A DNA stretch of 64,000 bases from Bacteroidota bacterium (GCA_018222965.1 JAAEZH010000027.1:1-64000), one strand, 5' to 3'; counted from the stretch's first letter, positions 44,320-54,310 are shown. A program made the numbers and translations. The notes: generated from the sequence alone by a model not told the origin.

Positions 44320-45453
44320 TTATTTGATCTCCTCCATCGCCTGTTTCAATTCTTCCGGGGTATTGACATTTCTGATCCAGTTTAGGTTTTCTGCCTGGAT
44401 TTCTTCAACATCTGTATTGATCAAAACTTTCCGCGGACAGCTGTATCCCAGTGATAAGAAACTGAGCAAATCGGGATAAGCGCGTGGCTCCCAGATCGTG
44501 ATTAGTGGTTCGGGAAATCCGGAATCCGGGTTGTGGAAAGCAGTGGCGTTCATGGATGGATTGCGTGCCTGTATCAATGTATCAATGGCTTGTTCACTAA
44601 CGAAGGGTAAATCGCAGGCCACCACCAGCCAGGCTGCATTCGGATCTGATTGAAAAGCACTTAAAATAGCCGCAAAAGGACCCAGTCCGCTGAGCTTATC
44701 GGGCAGGGTTTGAAAATCGGCTGAAAGTTCCTGCACCTGATCCTCCCGGCAAGAAAGGTATACCTGATCGCAACGTCCCTGTAGCAAGTCGTAGACAAAC
44801 TTTCGTTGGCTTTGGCCTTCATGGTAGACCAATTCTCCTTTGTCCTTTCCCATACGGGTGCTTTTTCCACCGGCCAGCACCAATCCCTTAAGGGGGATAT
44901 GCTTTTGATTTTGCTGGAGGAAACTGGCAATGCCTTTAGTATCCTCAATGCCCAACCGCGGAATATCTGCATGGCCATCAATATGATCCTGGAGGAAATC
45001 GGGCAGTTGGTCCAGTTCCGGAGTGGTCAGGATCAATTGTACATCTGTAAGCCGGTCTTTTTTTCGCTGCAGCGAATCAAATTTCCGTTCATCCAGAATG
45101 AGAATCTGTTTGTTGCCGAGGAAGTGATTGCCGTTGACCAGCAGCATGTCCAGTTTTCGGAAAGCGATTTTCGCTTCAAAGTCGGTCGGTGGATTTTTAC
45201 AATCCCAGCGGTGGTACTCAATCTTATTGGTGTAAGCCATGAAAGCTCCTTCCTGTACCGAATCCGCTGAAGGATCTTTGGCCTGATGGTCTGCATCAAT
45301 GTAACCGATTCGGAATTCGGCCGAGAGGTGCTGGGTCAGTCGGCTTACGAGTTCGTCGATCCGTCCGCAGGGTGCTCCCAGGATGGCCCATTCATTTCTA
45401 TGATAATGCCCAATATCCGGGCGGGTAATTTTGGCATGTTTTTGATGTGCCAT
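44320..45453 (-). CDS. mobA: MobA (molybdenum cofactor guanylyltransferase) with a degenerate MobB-like N terminus
   Basis: 377 residues, about twice the length of MobA alone. The C-terminal half (from about 185) has the nucleotide-transfer core LVLAGGKSTRMGKDKGEL and the LVVACDLPFVS segment, and should attach GMP to the molybdenum cofactor. The N-terminal 180 residues look like MobB, a P-loop GTPase, but the expected nucleotide-binding loop reads GAPCGRIDELVSR with no GKS/GKT, so GTP binding is doubtful. The start overlaps the meaB stop by one base (TAATG), so the two are translationally linked. It faces moaD-moaE. Confidence 0.87.
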   Translation of the reverse strand: MAHQKHAKITRPDIGHYHRNEWAILGAPCGRIDELVSRLTQHLSAEFRIGYIDADHQAKDPSADSVQEGAFMAYTNKIEYHRWDCKNPPTDFEAKIAFRKLDMLLVNGNHFLGNKQILILDERKFDSLQRKKDRLTDVQLILTTPELDQLPDFLQDHIDGHADIPRLGIEDTKGIASFLQQNQKHIPLKGLVLAGGKSTRMGKDKGELVYHEGQSQRKFVYDLLQGRCDQVYLSCREDQVQELSADFQTLPDKLSGLGPFAAILSAFQSDPNAAWLVVACDLPFVSEQAIDTLIQARNPSMNATAFHNPDSGFPEPLITIWEPRAYPDLLSFLSLGYSCPRKVLINTDVEEIQAENLNWIRNVNTPEELKQAMEEIK

Positions 45454-46502
45454 TACTTGCGGTTTTTAGTAAAGAAGAGGTCCATTAACTCCATTGCTCC
45501 CCGAAACGGAGACAAGTTGGCCGCTTCTACTTTCTCTTTAATGTCTTCCCAGGCATTTTTTAGCTCGGGGTCTGCCAGGAAGGCTTGTTTCCAGCTGTTA
45601 TTAAGTGTTTCCTCCAGCCAGTAGCCTGCTTGTTTTCGGCGCTTTTCAGCGAAAAAACCATTGTCTTTGGTTTGCGTCTCATACTGGAGCATTACATCCC
45701 ATATATCCGGGATGCCAGTACCTTCAAGGGCCGAGCAAGTCTTCACGGCAGGAATCCAGCCGCTTTCCTGTGGAGGGAAGAGGTGCAGGGCATTTCTGTA
45801 TTCCCTTTTGGCTTTCTTTGCCAAATCAACACCTTCGCCGTCGGCTTTGTTGACGGCAATGAGGTCGGCCATTTCCACGATGCCCCTTTTAATTCCCTGC
45901 AGTTCATCACCGGCACCTGGAAGGAGCAATAACAGGAAAAAGTCGGTCATGGAGTGGACGGCAATTTCAGACTGCCCGACTCCCACGGTTTCCACCAAAA
46001 TATAATCGTATCCGGCAGCTTCGCAGAGGATCATGGTTTCCCGGCTTTGGCGGGCTACACCGCCGAGTGCATCTCCGGCAGGGGAGGGGCGTATGAATGC
46101 ATTGGCTTTCGCCGAAAGGCCGGCCATGCGTGTCTTATCTCCCAGGATGCTGCCATGACTTTTTTGCGAACTGGGATCTATGGCGAGTACAGCTATCTTT
46201 TTACCCCCATCCAGAATGTGATTACCGAGTGCTTCCACGAAAGTGCTTTTGCCAACGCCGGGTGTGCCGGTAATTCCAATTCGTAAAGCATTGCCACTGT
46301 GGGGCAGGCAGCCTTCGATTACATCCCGGGCGATTTGCTGGTGTTCGGGCTTTTTGCTTTCGATCATGGTGATGGCACGCCCGAGCATGACGCGATTTCC
46401 GCTAAGGACACCTTCTGTGAGTTCTTTAGCTGAAATAGGCTGTCTTCGCTTGCCTGCACCACGGAAATTTGGATTTACAGCGGGTCTCTTTTTCTCATCC
46501 AT
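45453..46502 (-). CDS. meaB: Methylmalonyl-CoA mutase-associated GTPase MeaB
   Basis: 349 residues of normal length. The P-loop GITGTPGVGKSTFVEAL, the switch region and IDPSSQKSHGSILGDKTRM, and the VNKADGEG base-binding motif are complete. MeaB guards the adenosylcobalamin-dependent mutase and helps exchange damaged cofactor. The mutase genes are not in this window. It is followed by mobA with an overlapping TAATG. A full copy of the iterated palindrome (46108 core) lies inside, encoding SAKA in the minus direction. Confidence 0.94.
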   Translation of the reverse strand: MDEKKRPAVNPNFRGAGKRRQPISAKELTEGVLSGNRVMLGRAITMIESKKPEHQQIARDVIEGCLPHSGNALRIGITGTPGVGKSTFVEALGNHILDGGKKIAVLAIDPSSQKSHGSILGDKTRMAGLSAKANAFIRPSPAGDALGGVARQSRETMILCEAAGYDYILVETVGVGQSEIAVHSMTDFFLLLLLPGAGDELQGIKRGIVEMADLIAVNKADGEGVDLAKKAKREYRNALHLFPPQESGWIPAVKTCSALEGTGIPDIWDVMLQYETQTKDNGFFAEKRRKQAGYWLEETLNNSWKQAFLADPELKNAWEDIKEKVEAANLSPFRGAMELMDLFFTKNRK

Positions 46503-46782
46503 AGATCAAAATAGGCCTGTTAAGGAAATTAACGCAGTAAAAAGTCAAATGTTAACAGCTTGTAAGTATTTGCTTTTCAGTACTTTGTGATTTTAACATT
46601 CTTAACAAGCTGTCTTCGTCTGCTATTTGTAAAGTTAAACAATATTAAAGTCCCTGCCCGTTTTATGGAACATATTGCAGGAACCAGAAAATGGGTTTTT
46701 ATTTGTGACATACATACAACGAATCCAAAATTCCATCAATCATTAAACTGCATTATTGCAAATACCTTTAACAATTACCAAA

Positions 46783-47304
46783 ATGAAATTAATCACCCAA
46801 TTATTGACCCTAAGCCTGATCTTTTGTTTTAGCCTCTCCACACAGGCTGTTCCTGTTTCCACTTCTTCAGCTCCTGTACAGGAAGAAGCCTACATGAATG
46901 ACATGAGTCTGAATGATCTGACTCAAATCTCCCGCGAAGATATTGAAGCACAACTTGGCCGAAAACTCACCATAGGAGAAAGAGTATCGCTTGCCGTAAT
47001 GAAGCGCAAAGCCAAAAAAGCAGCGAAAAAAGCGGGAAGAGATTTTGAAGAAACAAAGACTGACGGATTGGCTATTGCCGCATTAGTGCTGGGAATCCTT
47101 GGTTTTTTCACCTTTCTGGTATGCTCCATCCTGGCAGTAATATTTGGAAGTATTGCCAAAAGACGCATAGAGGAGAACCCGGAGCTGAAAGGCTATGGCA
47201 TGGCGCAGGCAGGCTATGTGTTGGGTATTATCGCCCTGGCACTGGCTGCATTGGGACTAATCATTATCCTGCTGCTGTTGGCTACAGGTGTACTGATTTT
47301 CTAA
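46783..47304 (+). CDS. DUF4190-type membrane protein with signal peptide
   Basis: 173 residues. A signal peptide (MKLITQLLTLSLIFCFSL...) is followed by a short soluble part, a basic coiled stretch (VMKRKAKKAAKKAGRDF) and two hydrophobic segments with the DUF4190 pattern (DGLAIAALVLGILGFF... GSIAKRRIEENPELKGYGMA). The function is unknown. I chose ATG 46783 because the longer frame lacks a signal peptide. An AT-rich leader upstream has a weak TACCTTTA box near 46763. Confidence 0.8.
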   Translation: MKLITQLLTLSLIFCFSLSTQAVPVSTSSAPVQEEAYMNDMSLNDLTQISREDIEAQLGRKLTIGERVSLAVMKRKAKKAAKKAGRDFEETKTDGLAIAALVLGILGFFTFLVCSILAVIFGSIAKRRIEENPELKGYGMAQAGYVLGIIALALAALGLIIILLLLATGVLIF

Positions 47305-47323
47305 AACAACCTCTACATCCGAC

Positions 47324-47398
47324 GGTGGTTCTCTGCCAACCTGGAATTATTTGTTAATTCAAGTGATTGCCAAGCTCTCTTACCTGGCAGAGGCCACC
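47324..47398. repeat. Imperfect hairpin element
   Basis: GGTGGTTCTCTGCCA (47324-47338) pairs with TGGCAGAGGCCACC (47385-47398), with a second short GGAATT/AATTC pair inside. It sits just downstream of the DUF4190 stop. Confidence 0.5.
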
Positions 47399-47419
47399 CT
47401 CGAATGAAACTCTAAACGC

Positions 47420-47458
47420 ATCCGGTTATTGCATTAATATGCCATTAGCCGGATTTTT
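47420..47458. terminator. Imperfect terminator between converging genes
   Basis: ATCCGGTTATTGCAT pairs imperfectly with ATGCCATTAGCCGGAT, followed by a T-run on the plus strand. It may serve the DUF4190 gene. Confidence 0.5.
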
Positions 47459-48236
47459 ATTTTCCTTTAAACGCAGGCTTCCGTTTTTCCAGAAATGCCT
47501 GTACCCCTTCGGCATAGTCTTCTGTCTTCCCAGCCTTGGTTTGTAGCTCGTCTTCCAACATCAATTGACTTTCCAATCCTCCGGTGAAGCTGGCATTAAG
47601 GGCCCGCTTGGTGAGCCCCAATCCAATGGTTGGCATATTGGCCAGTTTTTGGGCGATCCCCATGGCTGTATCCTCCAACTCTGCATCCGAACAGACCTTA
47701 TAAATCATGCCCATGCGCTCGGCATCGGTCGCCGACACTTTTTCTCCCAACATCATCAATGCAGATGCTTTTTGCCAGCCAATCAGCCGTGGCAAGGTAT
47801 AAGTGCCCCCACTGTCCGGAATCAATCCGATCTTGCTAAATGCCTGAATAAAGCTGGCTGATTCGCCTGCGATTGTGATATCGCAAGCCAGCGCTATATT
47901 GGCCCCGGCACCAGCCGCTACACCATTGATGGCACAAATGACAGGCTTTTCAATGGCGCGGAGACGCACGATGATGGGATTGTAGTGTTCCGTGAGGATG
48001 GTGGTCAGTGCTGGTCCGTCGGCGGCAATTACTTCCTGCAGGTCTTGTCCGGCGCAAAAAGCTTTGCCGGCACCTGTGAGATAGATCGCCCGGATCTTTG
48101 GATCTTTGTTGCAGGTATCCAGCGCCTCCTGCATGGCAAGGGCCATCGCACGGTTAAAACTGTTGTATACTTTTGGCCGATTGAGGGTGATGTGGCCTAT
48201 GTTTCCTTTTTTCTCAAATAGAATAAGATCTTCCAT
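47457..48236 (-). CDS. Enoyl-CoA hydratase/isomerase family protein (PaaG-like)
   Basis: 259 residues, crotonase fold: GKAFCAGQDLQEV, the oxyanion-hole segment GVAAGAGANIALACD, and KIGLIPDSGGTYTLPRLIG. The Asp-Ser-Gly pattern in place of the second hydratase glutamate resembles PaaG, the ring-epoxide isomerase of phenylacetate breakdown, but no other paa gene is nearby, so the substrate is open. I chose ATG 48236 (MEDLILFEKKGNIGHITL); the longer frame to 48305 has no family sequence. Confidence 0.85.
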   Translation of the reverse strand: MEDLILFEKKGNIGHITLNRPKVYNSFNRAMALAMQEALDTCNKDPKIRAIYLTGAGKAFCAGQDLQEVIAADGPALTTILTEHYNPIIVRLRAIEKPVICAINGVAAGAGANIALACDITIAGESASFIQAFSKIGLIPDSGGTYTLPRLIGWQKASALMMLGEKVSATDAERMGMIYKVCSDAELEDTAMGIAQKLANMPTIGLGLTKRALNASFTGGLESQLMLEDELQTKAGKTEDYAEGVQAFLEKRKPAFKGK

Positions 48237-48314
48237 ATTTAATTTTACTTGGCGTTTGGCTATAAAGATAGGGGGCTTTTGAATAAATTCGAACCCAGAA
48301 GACAAACAGAAACA

Positions 48315-48773
48315 ATGAACAAACTTATTCGTCGCATTTTACTTGGCCTACTGGCTGTTTTAGTCATTATTCAACTGATTCCTGTTGATCGCTCCGTTCC
48401 GGAAAACATGGATGGCCGTCAGGATTTTATCACTATGATGAATCCGCCGGCAGAGATAGCTACGCTGCTTACAGATGCCTGCTACGATTGCCATTCCTAC
48501 AAGACCAAATACCCCTGGTATTCGAAAGTTGCCCCGGTAAAATGGTGGATACAGGATCACATCAACGAAGGCCGGGAACACTTGAATTTCTCAGTTTGGG
48601 GAAGCTACGAAGCCAAAAAGGCCGATCACAAACTGGAAGAATGTGTGGAAGAGGTGGAGGAAAATAAGATGCCCCTGGATTCATACATCAATATGCACCC
48701 GGAGGCAGATCTTACCACTGAGCAAAGAGCGCAAATGACAGCCTGGTTTGATGGCTTACGCCGAAAGGGTTAA
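48315..48773 (+). CDS. Haem-binding domain protein (c-type, one CxxCH)
   Basis: 152 residues with an N-terminal membrane helix (MNKLIRRILLGLLAVLV...) and one haem attachment motif CYDCHSYKTKYPWYS, typical of the small Haem_bd family in Bacteroidota. A possible axial ligand is the His in the later IQDHINEGREHLNF. Periplasmic electron transfer or haem sensing is likely. I chose ATG 48315, where the signal helix begins. The stop overlaps that of the converging lipoprotein gene by four bases. Confidence 0.83.
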   Translation: MNKLIRRILLGLLAVLVIIQLIPVDRSVPENMDGRQDFITMMNPPAEIATLLTDACYDCHSYKTKYPWYSKVAPVKWWIQDHINEGREHLNFSVWGSYEAKKADHKLEECVEEVEENKMPLDSYINMHPEADLTTEQRAQMTAWFDGLRRKG

Positions 48774-49525
48774 ATCGAAAGAAATCCCTCAGGGACTTGA
48801 AAGAGCTCTTCAGTTAGCTTTTCAAAGGTGAAATTACGCAGGCTGGCATTACCCAACTTCCGGGTAAGGCCGGCTTCATCACGCCATTCCCAAAATACCC
48901 AATAATTGGCCAGGGGGATGCCCTCCACCAACTGATAGGCTCTGTACTCGATCGCGTGTGGATCCTCCTCTGCTTTCTCAACGCTTTTATTGGCCGTTAC
49001 GATGTAGGCACCTACCTGAAGCAAGTTGCTCTCCGGGTCTGCATAAGCGATGTACCAGTCGTCAGGCGCATCACCGGTGCCGGGCGCAAAGCTTAACTTT
49101 TCGGCCAGGTATTGCTTTCCGTTCAAAGTGTCTTTGGGCCAGTCATTCCATTGGGTGCCGGGATCTGTCAGCTTGAAAGGGAATAAAAAGAAGTAAGACC
49201 AGGTATAAGCATCAAAGCGAATTCGATCTGTATTTTCAAAACCGGGACTGTAGAACACACTGTCTTTGATCACTATGATCTCCCGGCCATCTTTGTATTT
49301 TATCCGGGCCCGGTTTGAATTGGTTTCCAGATACAGGCGGGCATTCATGCGCTCTTTGCCTCCAAACTCCAGCAAGAAGTCAAAGGAGATCACTTCCTTT
49401 TTCAGGAATGCGTCTTTGTGGTGCGCCATTTCCACGCTTTTCGCGAAAGCGGCATCATCAGAACCAGACTGGCAGGAAAATAATAGCAGGAAAAAAGGTA
49501 AAACCCAAAAGACTGTGTGTTGCAT
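48770..49525 (-). CDS. Lipoprotein of the DUF6503-like group
   Basis: 251 residues. The signal (MQHTVFWVLPFFLLLFSC) has lipobox LFSC. The mature part is a beta-rich domain (FDFLLEFGGKERMNARLYL, KDGREIIVIKD, WYIAYADPESNLLQVGAYIV, ANYWVFWEWRDE) that I associate with the DUF6503 family of Bacteroidota, though only tentatively. The function is unknown. It ends convergent with, and overlapping by four bases, the haem-binding protein gene. Confidence 0.7.
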   Translation of the reverse strand: MQHTVFWVLPFFLLLFSCQSGSDDAAFAKSVEMAHHKDAFLKKEVISFDFLLEFGGKERMNARLYLETNSNRARIKYKDGREIIVIKDSVFYSPGFENTDRIRFDAYTWSYFFLFPFKLTDPGTQWNDWPKDTLNGKQYLAEKLSFAPGTGDAPDDWYIAYADPESNLLQVGAYIVTANKSVEKAEEDPHAIEYRAYQLVEGIPLANYWVFWEWRDEAGLTRKLGNASLRNFTFEKLTEELFQVPEGFLSI

Positions 49526-49586
49526 AAGATGTAAGTTTTATAGCTCATGAAACACTCCCTGTCTGTATGAAGTTCTGCATCAAGTG

Positions 49587-50864
49587 TCAGCTTACGGATG
49601 TTTCTTCCTGATTCTTTTTCCGCTCTTCCCGTGCCAGTCTTTTTACTAGTGGTTGAATGGTCAATCCCTGGCCGACTATCGAGAATAATACGATCAAATA
49701 AGTAACCGTAATCAGCAGATCGCGGGCCATAAATGGTTCCAGACTGAGCGCCAGCGCTATGGAAATACCACCGCGCAAGCCTCCCCATGTCATTACGAGG
49801 GTCGTATTTGGGACAAATTGAAGCCGCTTTTGCAACAGTCGAATGGGTATTCCAATCGCCACAAAACGGGCCAATAATGTAATTGGTATCATCAATACAC
49901 CGGCGAGGATATACTGCCCGCTGAATGTCAGGATGATGATCTCCAATCCGATAAGGACAAAGAGCACCGCATTGAGCAAAATGTCCAGTACCTCCCAAAA
50001 TTTATCAATGTACTGCTCGGTGACATCCGACATACTGGTGGTCCGGAAACGATCTGTGCCGATAAACAGACCGGCAACTACCATTGCCAGTGGCGCAGAG
50101 AAATGGAAGTTGGATGCAATGAGCGTACCACCCATTACCACGGCCAGACTGATCATGATTTCGGTATCGTAATTATCGATAGTACGCATCAGGTACCAGG
50201 CGAGGTAACCGAGCAGGAGCCCGAGTCCAATACCACCCAGGACTTCTTCGATGAAGAGGAGCCCGACTTCATTCCATTCGATATGTGCACCGGAAGCCCG
50301 GGCAATATTGAAGATGGTCAGGAAGATCACTACGCCAATACCATCGTTAAACAAACTTTCTCCCACAATCTTGGTCTCCAGCTTTTTGGGGACACCTGCA
50401 GACTTCAAAAGAGAAAGTACGGCAATCGGATCAGTAGGTGAGATCAGCGATCCAAATAACAGGCAATAAATAAAAGCAACATCCAGCCCGAGCAGACTAA
50501 AAATGGCGTAGCTGAGTCCGCCGATAATAAAGGTCGATAACAATACCCCAAAGGTGGCAAAGAGCAGGATGGGCCATCGCATCTCTTTCAATTTGCTGAA
50601 ATCGGTGTGCAGCGCTCCGGCAAAAAGCAGGAAGCTCAGCATGATATCCATCAAGACCTGCTGAAAATCAACCTGCTCAATAAGGCTTCGAGCTGCTTCC
50701 GGTACTGCCGGAATAAAAGCACCTACCCCCATTACCCCCAACGTAAACAGGAGGGAAATGACCATTAGGCCAATAGTGTCGGGTAACTTTAAAAAACGGG
50801 CATTCACATAGCCGAAAATCGCGGCCAGTACTATGAGCAGGGTGATAATGGTGTATAAAGACAT
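49587..50864 (-). CDS. Sodium/proton antiporter (CPA1 family)
   Basis: 425 residues with about 12 membrane helices and a short C-terminal tail (LAREERKKNQEETSVS). The CPA1 marks are the FAGALHTDFSKL loop, SPTDPIAVLSLLKSAGVP, and the ion-binding FNDGIGVVIFLTI helix. It should exchange Na+ for H+ at the inner membrane. I chose ATG 50864 (MSLYTIITLLIVLAA), the beginning of helix 1; the in-frame ATG at 50927 lies in upstream sequence. Confidence 0.9.
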   Translation of the reverse strand: MSLYTIITLLIVLAAIFGYVNARFLKLPDTIGLMVISLLFTLGVMGVGAFIPAVPEAARSLIEQVDFQQVLMDIMLSFLLFAGALHTDFSKLKEMRWPILLFATFGVLLSTFIIGGLSYAIFSLLGLDVAFIYCLLFGSLISPTDPIAVLSLLKSAGVPKKLETKIVGESLFNDGIGVVIFLTIFNIARASGAHIEWNEVGLLFIEEVLGGIGLGLLLGYLAWYLMRTIDNYDTEIMISLAVVMGGTLIASNFHFSAPLAMVVAGLFIGTDRFRTTSMSDVTEQYIDKFWEVLDILLNAVLFVLIGLEIIILTFSGQYILAGVLMIPITLLARFVAIGIPIRLLQKRLQFVPNTTLVMTWGGLRGGISIALALSLEPFMARDLLITVTYLIVLFSIVGQGLTIQPLVKRLAREERKKNQEETSVS

Positions 50865-51011
50865 AGGATGTTGCAGACTTTTTTGTGGTAGACAAATATA
50901 TACTACTCTTATCCCGAATTCAGACATTCACCGCAATTTTTTGATTCGATTATTCCTCCATTAAAAAATCGGGCGGCAAACCTGTATCTTAACGGTGTTT
51001 CCTAATCAAAA

Positions 51012-54000
51012 ATGAAGAGAACACGTATGAGAAAAGGAATACTCCTGGTACTCGCACTGGTATTTTGCAGTGTGAACCTTACCTACGCACAAAAATCCAA
51101 AAAAGACAAATCTTCCGATGAGGAAGAGTCGTATTACCTCGATGACATCTCCCTCAGCGGACTGTCCTTTCGATCGGTCGGACCAGCCCTGACTTCCGGG
51201 CGGATCTCTGATGTGGCTGTACATCCCGATAATCGGGCCATCTATTATGTGGCAACATCCTCCGGCGGAGTCTGGAAAACGGAAAATGCAGGAACCACCT
51301 ACGAACCCATTTTTGACGGGCAGGGATCCTACTCCATTGGTTGTATTACTATGGATCCCAATAATCCCAATGTCATTTGGGTCGGGACCGGCGAAAATAA
51401 CAACCAGCGCTCGGTCGCTTACGGCGACGGCATCTACAAATCGGAAGACGGCGGTGCCTCCTGGACCCACATGGGACTCAAAGAAAGTGAGCACATCGGT
51501 CGCATCATTGTCGATCCGCGCGACAGCCGCACCGTTTATGTAGCAGCCATTGGCCCGCTTTGGAGCGAAGGCGGCGATCGGGGCGTATATAAAACCACCG
51601 ATGGCGGGGAGAACTGGGAAGCCGTTTTGACCATCGATGAGCACACAGGAGTTACAGACATTGTGATGGATCCCCGCGATCCGGATGTGATTTATGCGGC
51701 TGCTTTTCAGCGTCGTCGGCATGTATTTACCTATGTAGGTGGTGGCCCGGAAAGCGGCATGTACAAAACCTCAGATGGTGGCGAAAACTGGAAAAAGATA
51801 AATAAAGGCCTGCCTGGGGGGGATATTGGCCGCATCGGACTGGCAATATCACCTGCCGACCCGGAAATAATTTACGCCATGGTCGAGGCAGCCGGAAATA
51901 CCAGCGGCTTTTTCAAGTCCACCAATCGCGGTGCCAGCTGGCAGAAACAATCTGGCTATTTCACCCGGGGAAATTATTATTCAGAGATTGTAGCGCATCC
52001 TACCGATCCGGATATCGTTTATGCAATGGATACCTGGATGCATGTGACCCACGATGGCGGAAAGTCCTTCGAAAGGGTAGGAGAGCGCACCAAACACGTA
52101 GACAATCACTCCTTGTACATTGATCCGGATTATCCCAACTACCTGCTCGCCGGTTGTGATGGCGGCTTGTACGAAACCTTTGATGCGGGCAAAACCTGGG
52201 AGTTTAAAGACAATCTGCCGGTAACGCAATTCTACAAAGTGGAGGTCGACAATGCCCAGCCTTTTTATAACATTTACGGCGGTACGCAAGACAATTTCAG
52301 CCTGGGCGGACCATCCCGCACGTCCTCTGCACACGGCATTACGAATGAAGACTGGTACGTGACAAATGGCGGCGATGGCTTCGAAAGCCAGATCGATCCC
52401 AACAATCCAAATATCGTTTATGCCCAGTCGCAATACGGTAATCTGGTTCGTTACGATGTGGCCAGTGGCGAGCGCATGGGCATCCAACCCAAACCGGAAG
52501 AAGGCGAAGATGCCTATCGTTGGAATTGGGACGCGCCGCTTGCTGTTTCCGCACACCAGCCTACCCGCATTTATTTTGCGGCCAATAAACTCTTCCGCTC
52601 AGACGACCGGGGCAACACCTGGGAGACCATCTCTCCCGATCTGACTCGCCAGATCGACCGGAATACCCTGCCTGTGATGGGGCGTATCCAGAGCATCGAT
52701 GCCGTAGCAAAGAATGCTTCCACTTCCGAGTATGGTACGATTGTGGCTTTCGCCGAAAGTCCACACGATCCGGATCACCTGTATGTTGGAACTGATGACG
52801 GATTGATCCAGATCACCACAGACGGTGGTGCCAACTGGACCGAAGTGGGTTCCTTCCCCGGTGTGCCGGAGCATACCTACGTGAATCACCTCCTGGTTAG
52901 CCAGCACGATGAAAATACTGTTTATGCAACTTTCAATAACCACAAACGGGGTGATTTTAAGCCTTATGTATATGTGAGCCGGGATGGCGGTAGTAGTTGG
53001 CAGTCGATCAGTTCCGATTTACCGGAGCGGGGTTCGACTTACAGCCTGGCAGAAGATCATGTGGAGGCTGATCTTTTGTTTGTCGGTACGGAGTTTGGTT
53101 GTTTCACCAGCCTGGATGGCGGTGGCCATTGGAAAGCGCTCAAGGCAGGACTTCCTACTATAGCCGTGCGAGATATAGCCATTCAAAAGCGTGAGAACGA
53201 CCTGGTGCTCGGTACTTTCGGTCGCGGCTTTTATGTAATGGACGATTACAGTCCGCTGCGGGAAATCGACGAAGAACTTGCCGAGGATGACGGGGTGATC
53301 TTTCCAATCCGCGATGGATTGTTATATGTGGAAAGCCGTCGCCTTGGACTGGACGGAAAAGCCTTTATGGGCGACAGTTATTTTACGGCTCCCAATCCCG
53401 AGATGGGCGTAACTTTTACCTGGTATTTGCCAGAGACACCTCAGACGCTGGAGCAAAAGCGCAAGAAAGAAGAAAAAGAAAAGATCAAGGAAGGGGAGGA
53501 GATACGCTATCCGACCTATGAAGAACGATTGGCGGAGAAGCGGGAAGAGGATCCCCGAATGATGTTTGTAATCCAGGATGCTTCCGGAGAAATTATACGT
53601 TTCCTGGAAACCAAACCACGCAAAGGCGTAAACCGCACCACCTGGGACGGCAGATATCCTTCCAAACGTCCGGTGCGATTAGGCGGATCGGGGCAATACA
53701 ACCCGTTTAGCAACGCACCCGTGGGAATCATGGCCATGCCCGGAGAGTATACCGTATTTATGGCTTTGGAAACCGATGGAGAGCCCCGGCAACTTACAGA
53801 ACCCGTTTCTTTCCGCCTGGAGAGTCTTGGCGGTGTGACCCTGCCTGCTGCAAGCCGCGAAGGGTTGGTGGAGTTTCAGGCAGAAGCAGCAGAACTTCAG
53901 CGGCAATACATGGGGGCTACCCGTCGCCTCAGCGAAATGTCGGATCGCCTTAAGTACATGGAAGTAGCAGCCCTGGCGGTCGACCAGCCGATGGATGAAG

Positions 54001-54308
54001 TGCTCTTTGAGATCGCGGAGTTTGAAGAAGATCTGTATGATTTGCGTACTCAAATCTTTGGCGACAGAGTAGCCAGTGAATTGGATCAACCGCAACCTTA
54101 TTCTATCAGCAGCCGGATTGGTTATTTGTCGTATGAGATGTTTAGTTCGACTTCTGCACCGACAAATACACAGCGGGAAGCGCTTCGCATCGCATCCAAA
54201 GAATTTGCGCCGGTAAAAGAGCAAATCGACCGTTTCTACACCGAGCGTATTGAAATGATTGAAACGCAATTGGAAGAAGCGGGGGCTCCTTATACAAAAG
54301 GAAGGTAA
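51012..54308 (+). CDS. Secreted BNR/sortilin-type propeller protein
   Basis: 1098 residues: signal peptide (1-27), then a long array of Asp-box (BNR) repeats with the pattern S/T-x-D-G-G-x-x-W (SEDGGASW, TTDGGENW, TSDGGENW, SRDGGSSW), forming one or two ten-bladed propellers to about residue 740. The C-terminal 300 residues hold an Ig-like or helical region with a charged coiled part. Relatives are often labelled glycosyl hydrolase, but no catalytic acid is recognisable. No T9SS tail is visible. The role is unknown; protein or glycan binding outside the cell is likely. The iterated palindrome occurs at 52749. Confidence 0.85.
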   Translation: MKRTRMRKGILLVLALVFCSVNLTYAQKSKKDKSSDEEESYYLDDISLSGLSFRSVGPALTSGRISDVAVHPDNRAIYYVATSSGGVWKTENAGTTYEPIFDGQGSYSIGCITMDPNNPNVIWVGTGENNNQRSVAYGDGIYKSEDGGASWTHMGLKESEHIGRIIVDPRDSRTVYVAAIGPLWSEGGDRGVYKTTDGGENWEAVLTIDEHTGVTDIVMDPRDPDVIYAAAFQRRRHVFTYVGGGPESGMYKTSDGGENWKKINKGLPGGDIGRIGLAISPADPEIIYAMVEAAGNTSGFFKSTNRGASWQKQSGYFTRGNYYSEIVAHPTDPDIVYAMDTWMHVTHDGGKSFERVGERTKHVDNHSLYIDPDYPNYLLAGCDGGLYETFDAGKTWEFKDNLPVTQFYKVEVDNAQPFYNIYGGTQDNFSLGGPSRTSSAHGITNEDWYVTNGGDGFESQIDPNNPNIVYAQSQYGNLVRYDVASGERMGIQPKPEEGEDAYRWNWDAPLAVSAHQPTRIYFAANKLFRSDDRGNTWETISPDLTRQIDRNTLPVMGRIQSIDAVAKNASTSEYGTIVAFAESPHDPDHLYVGTDDGLIQITTDGGANWTEVGSFPGVPEHTYVNHLLVSQHDENTVYATFNNHKRGDFKPYVYVSRDGGSSWQSISSDLPERGSTYSLAEDHVEADLLFVGTEFGCFTSLDGGGHWKALKAGLPTIAVRDIAIQKRENDLVLGTFGRGFYVMDDYSPLREIDEELAEDDGVIFPIRDGLLYVESRRLGLDGKAFMGDSYFTAPNPEMGVTFTWYLPETPQTLEQKRKKEEKEKIKEGEEIRYPTYEERLAEKREEDPRMMFVIQDASGEIIRFLETKPRKGVNRTTWDGRYPSKRPVRLGGSGQYNPFSNAPVGIMAMPGEYTVFMALETDGEPRQLTEPVSFRLESLGGVTLPAASREGLVEFQAEAAELQRQYMGATRRLSEMSDRLKYMEVAALAVDQPMDEVLFEIAEFEEDLYDLRTQIFGDRVASELDQPQPYSISSRIGYLSYEMFSSTSAPTNTQREALRIASKEFAPVKEQIDRFYTERIEMIETQLEEAGAPYTKGR

Positions 54309-54310
54309 GG

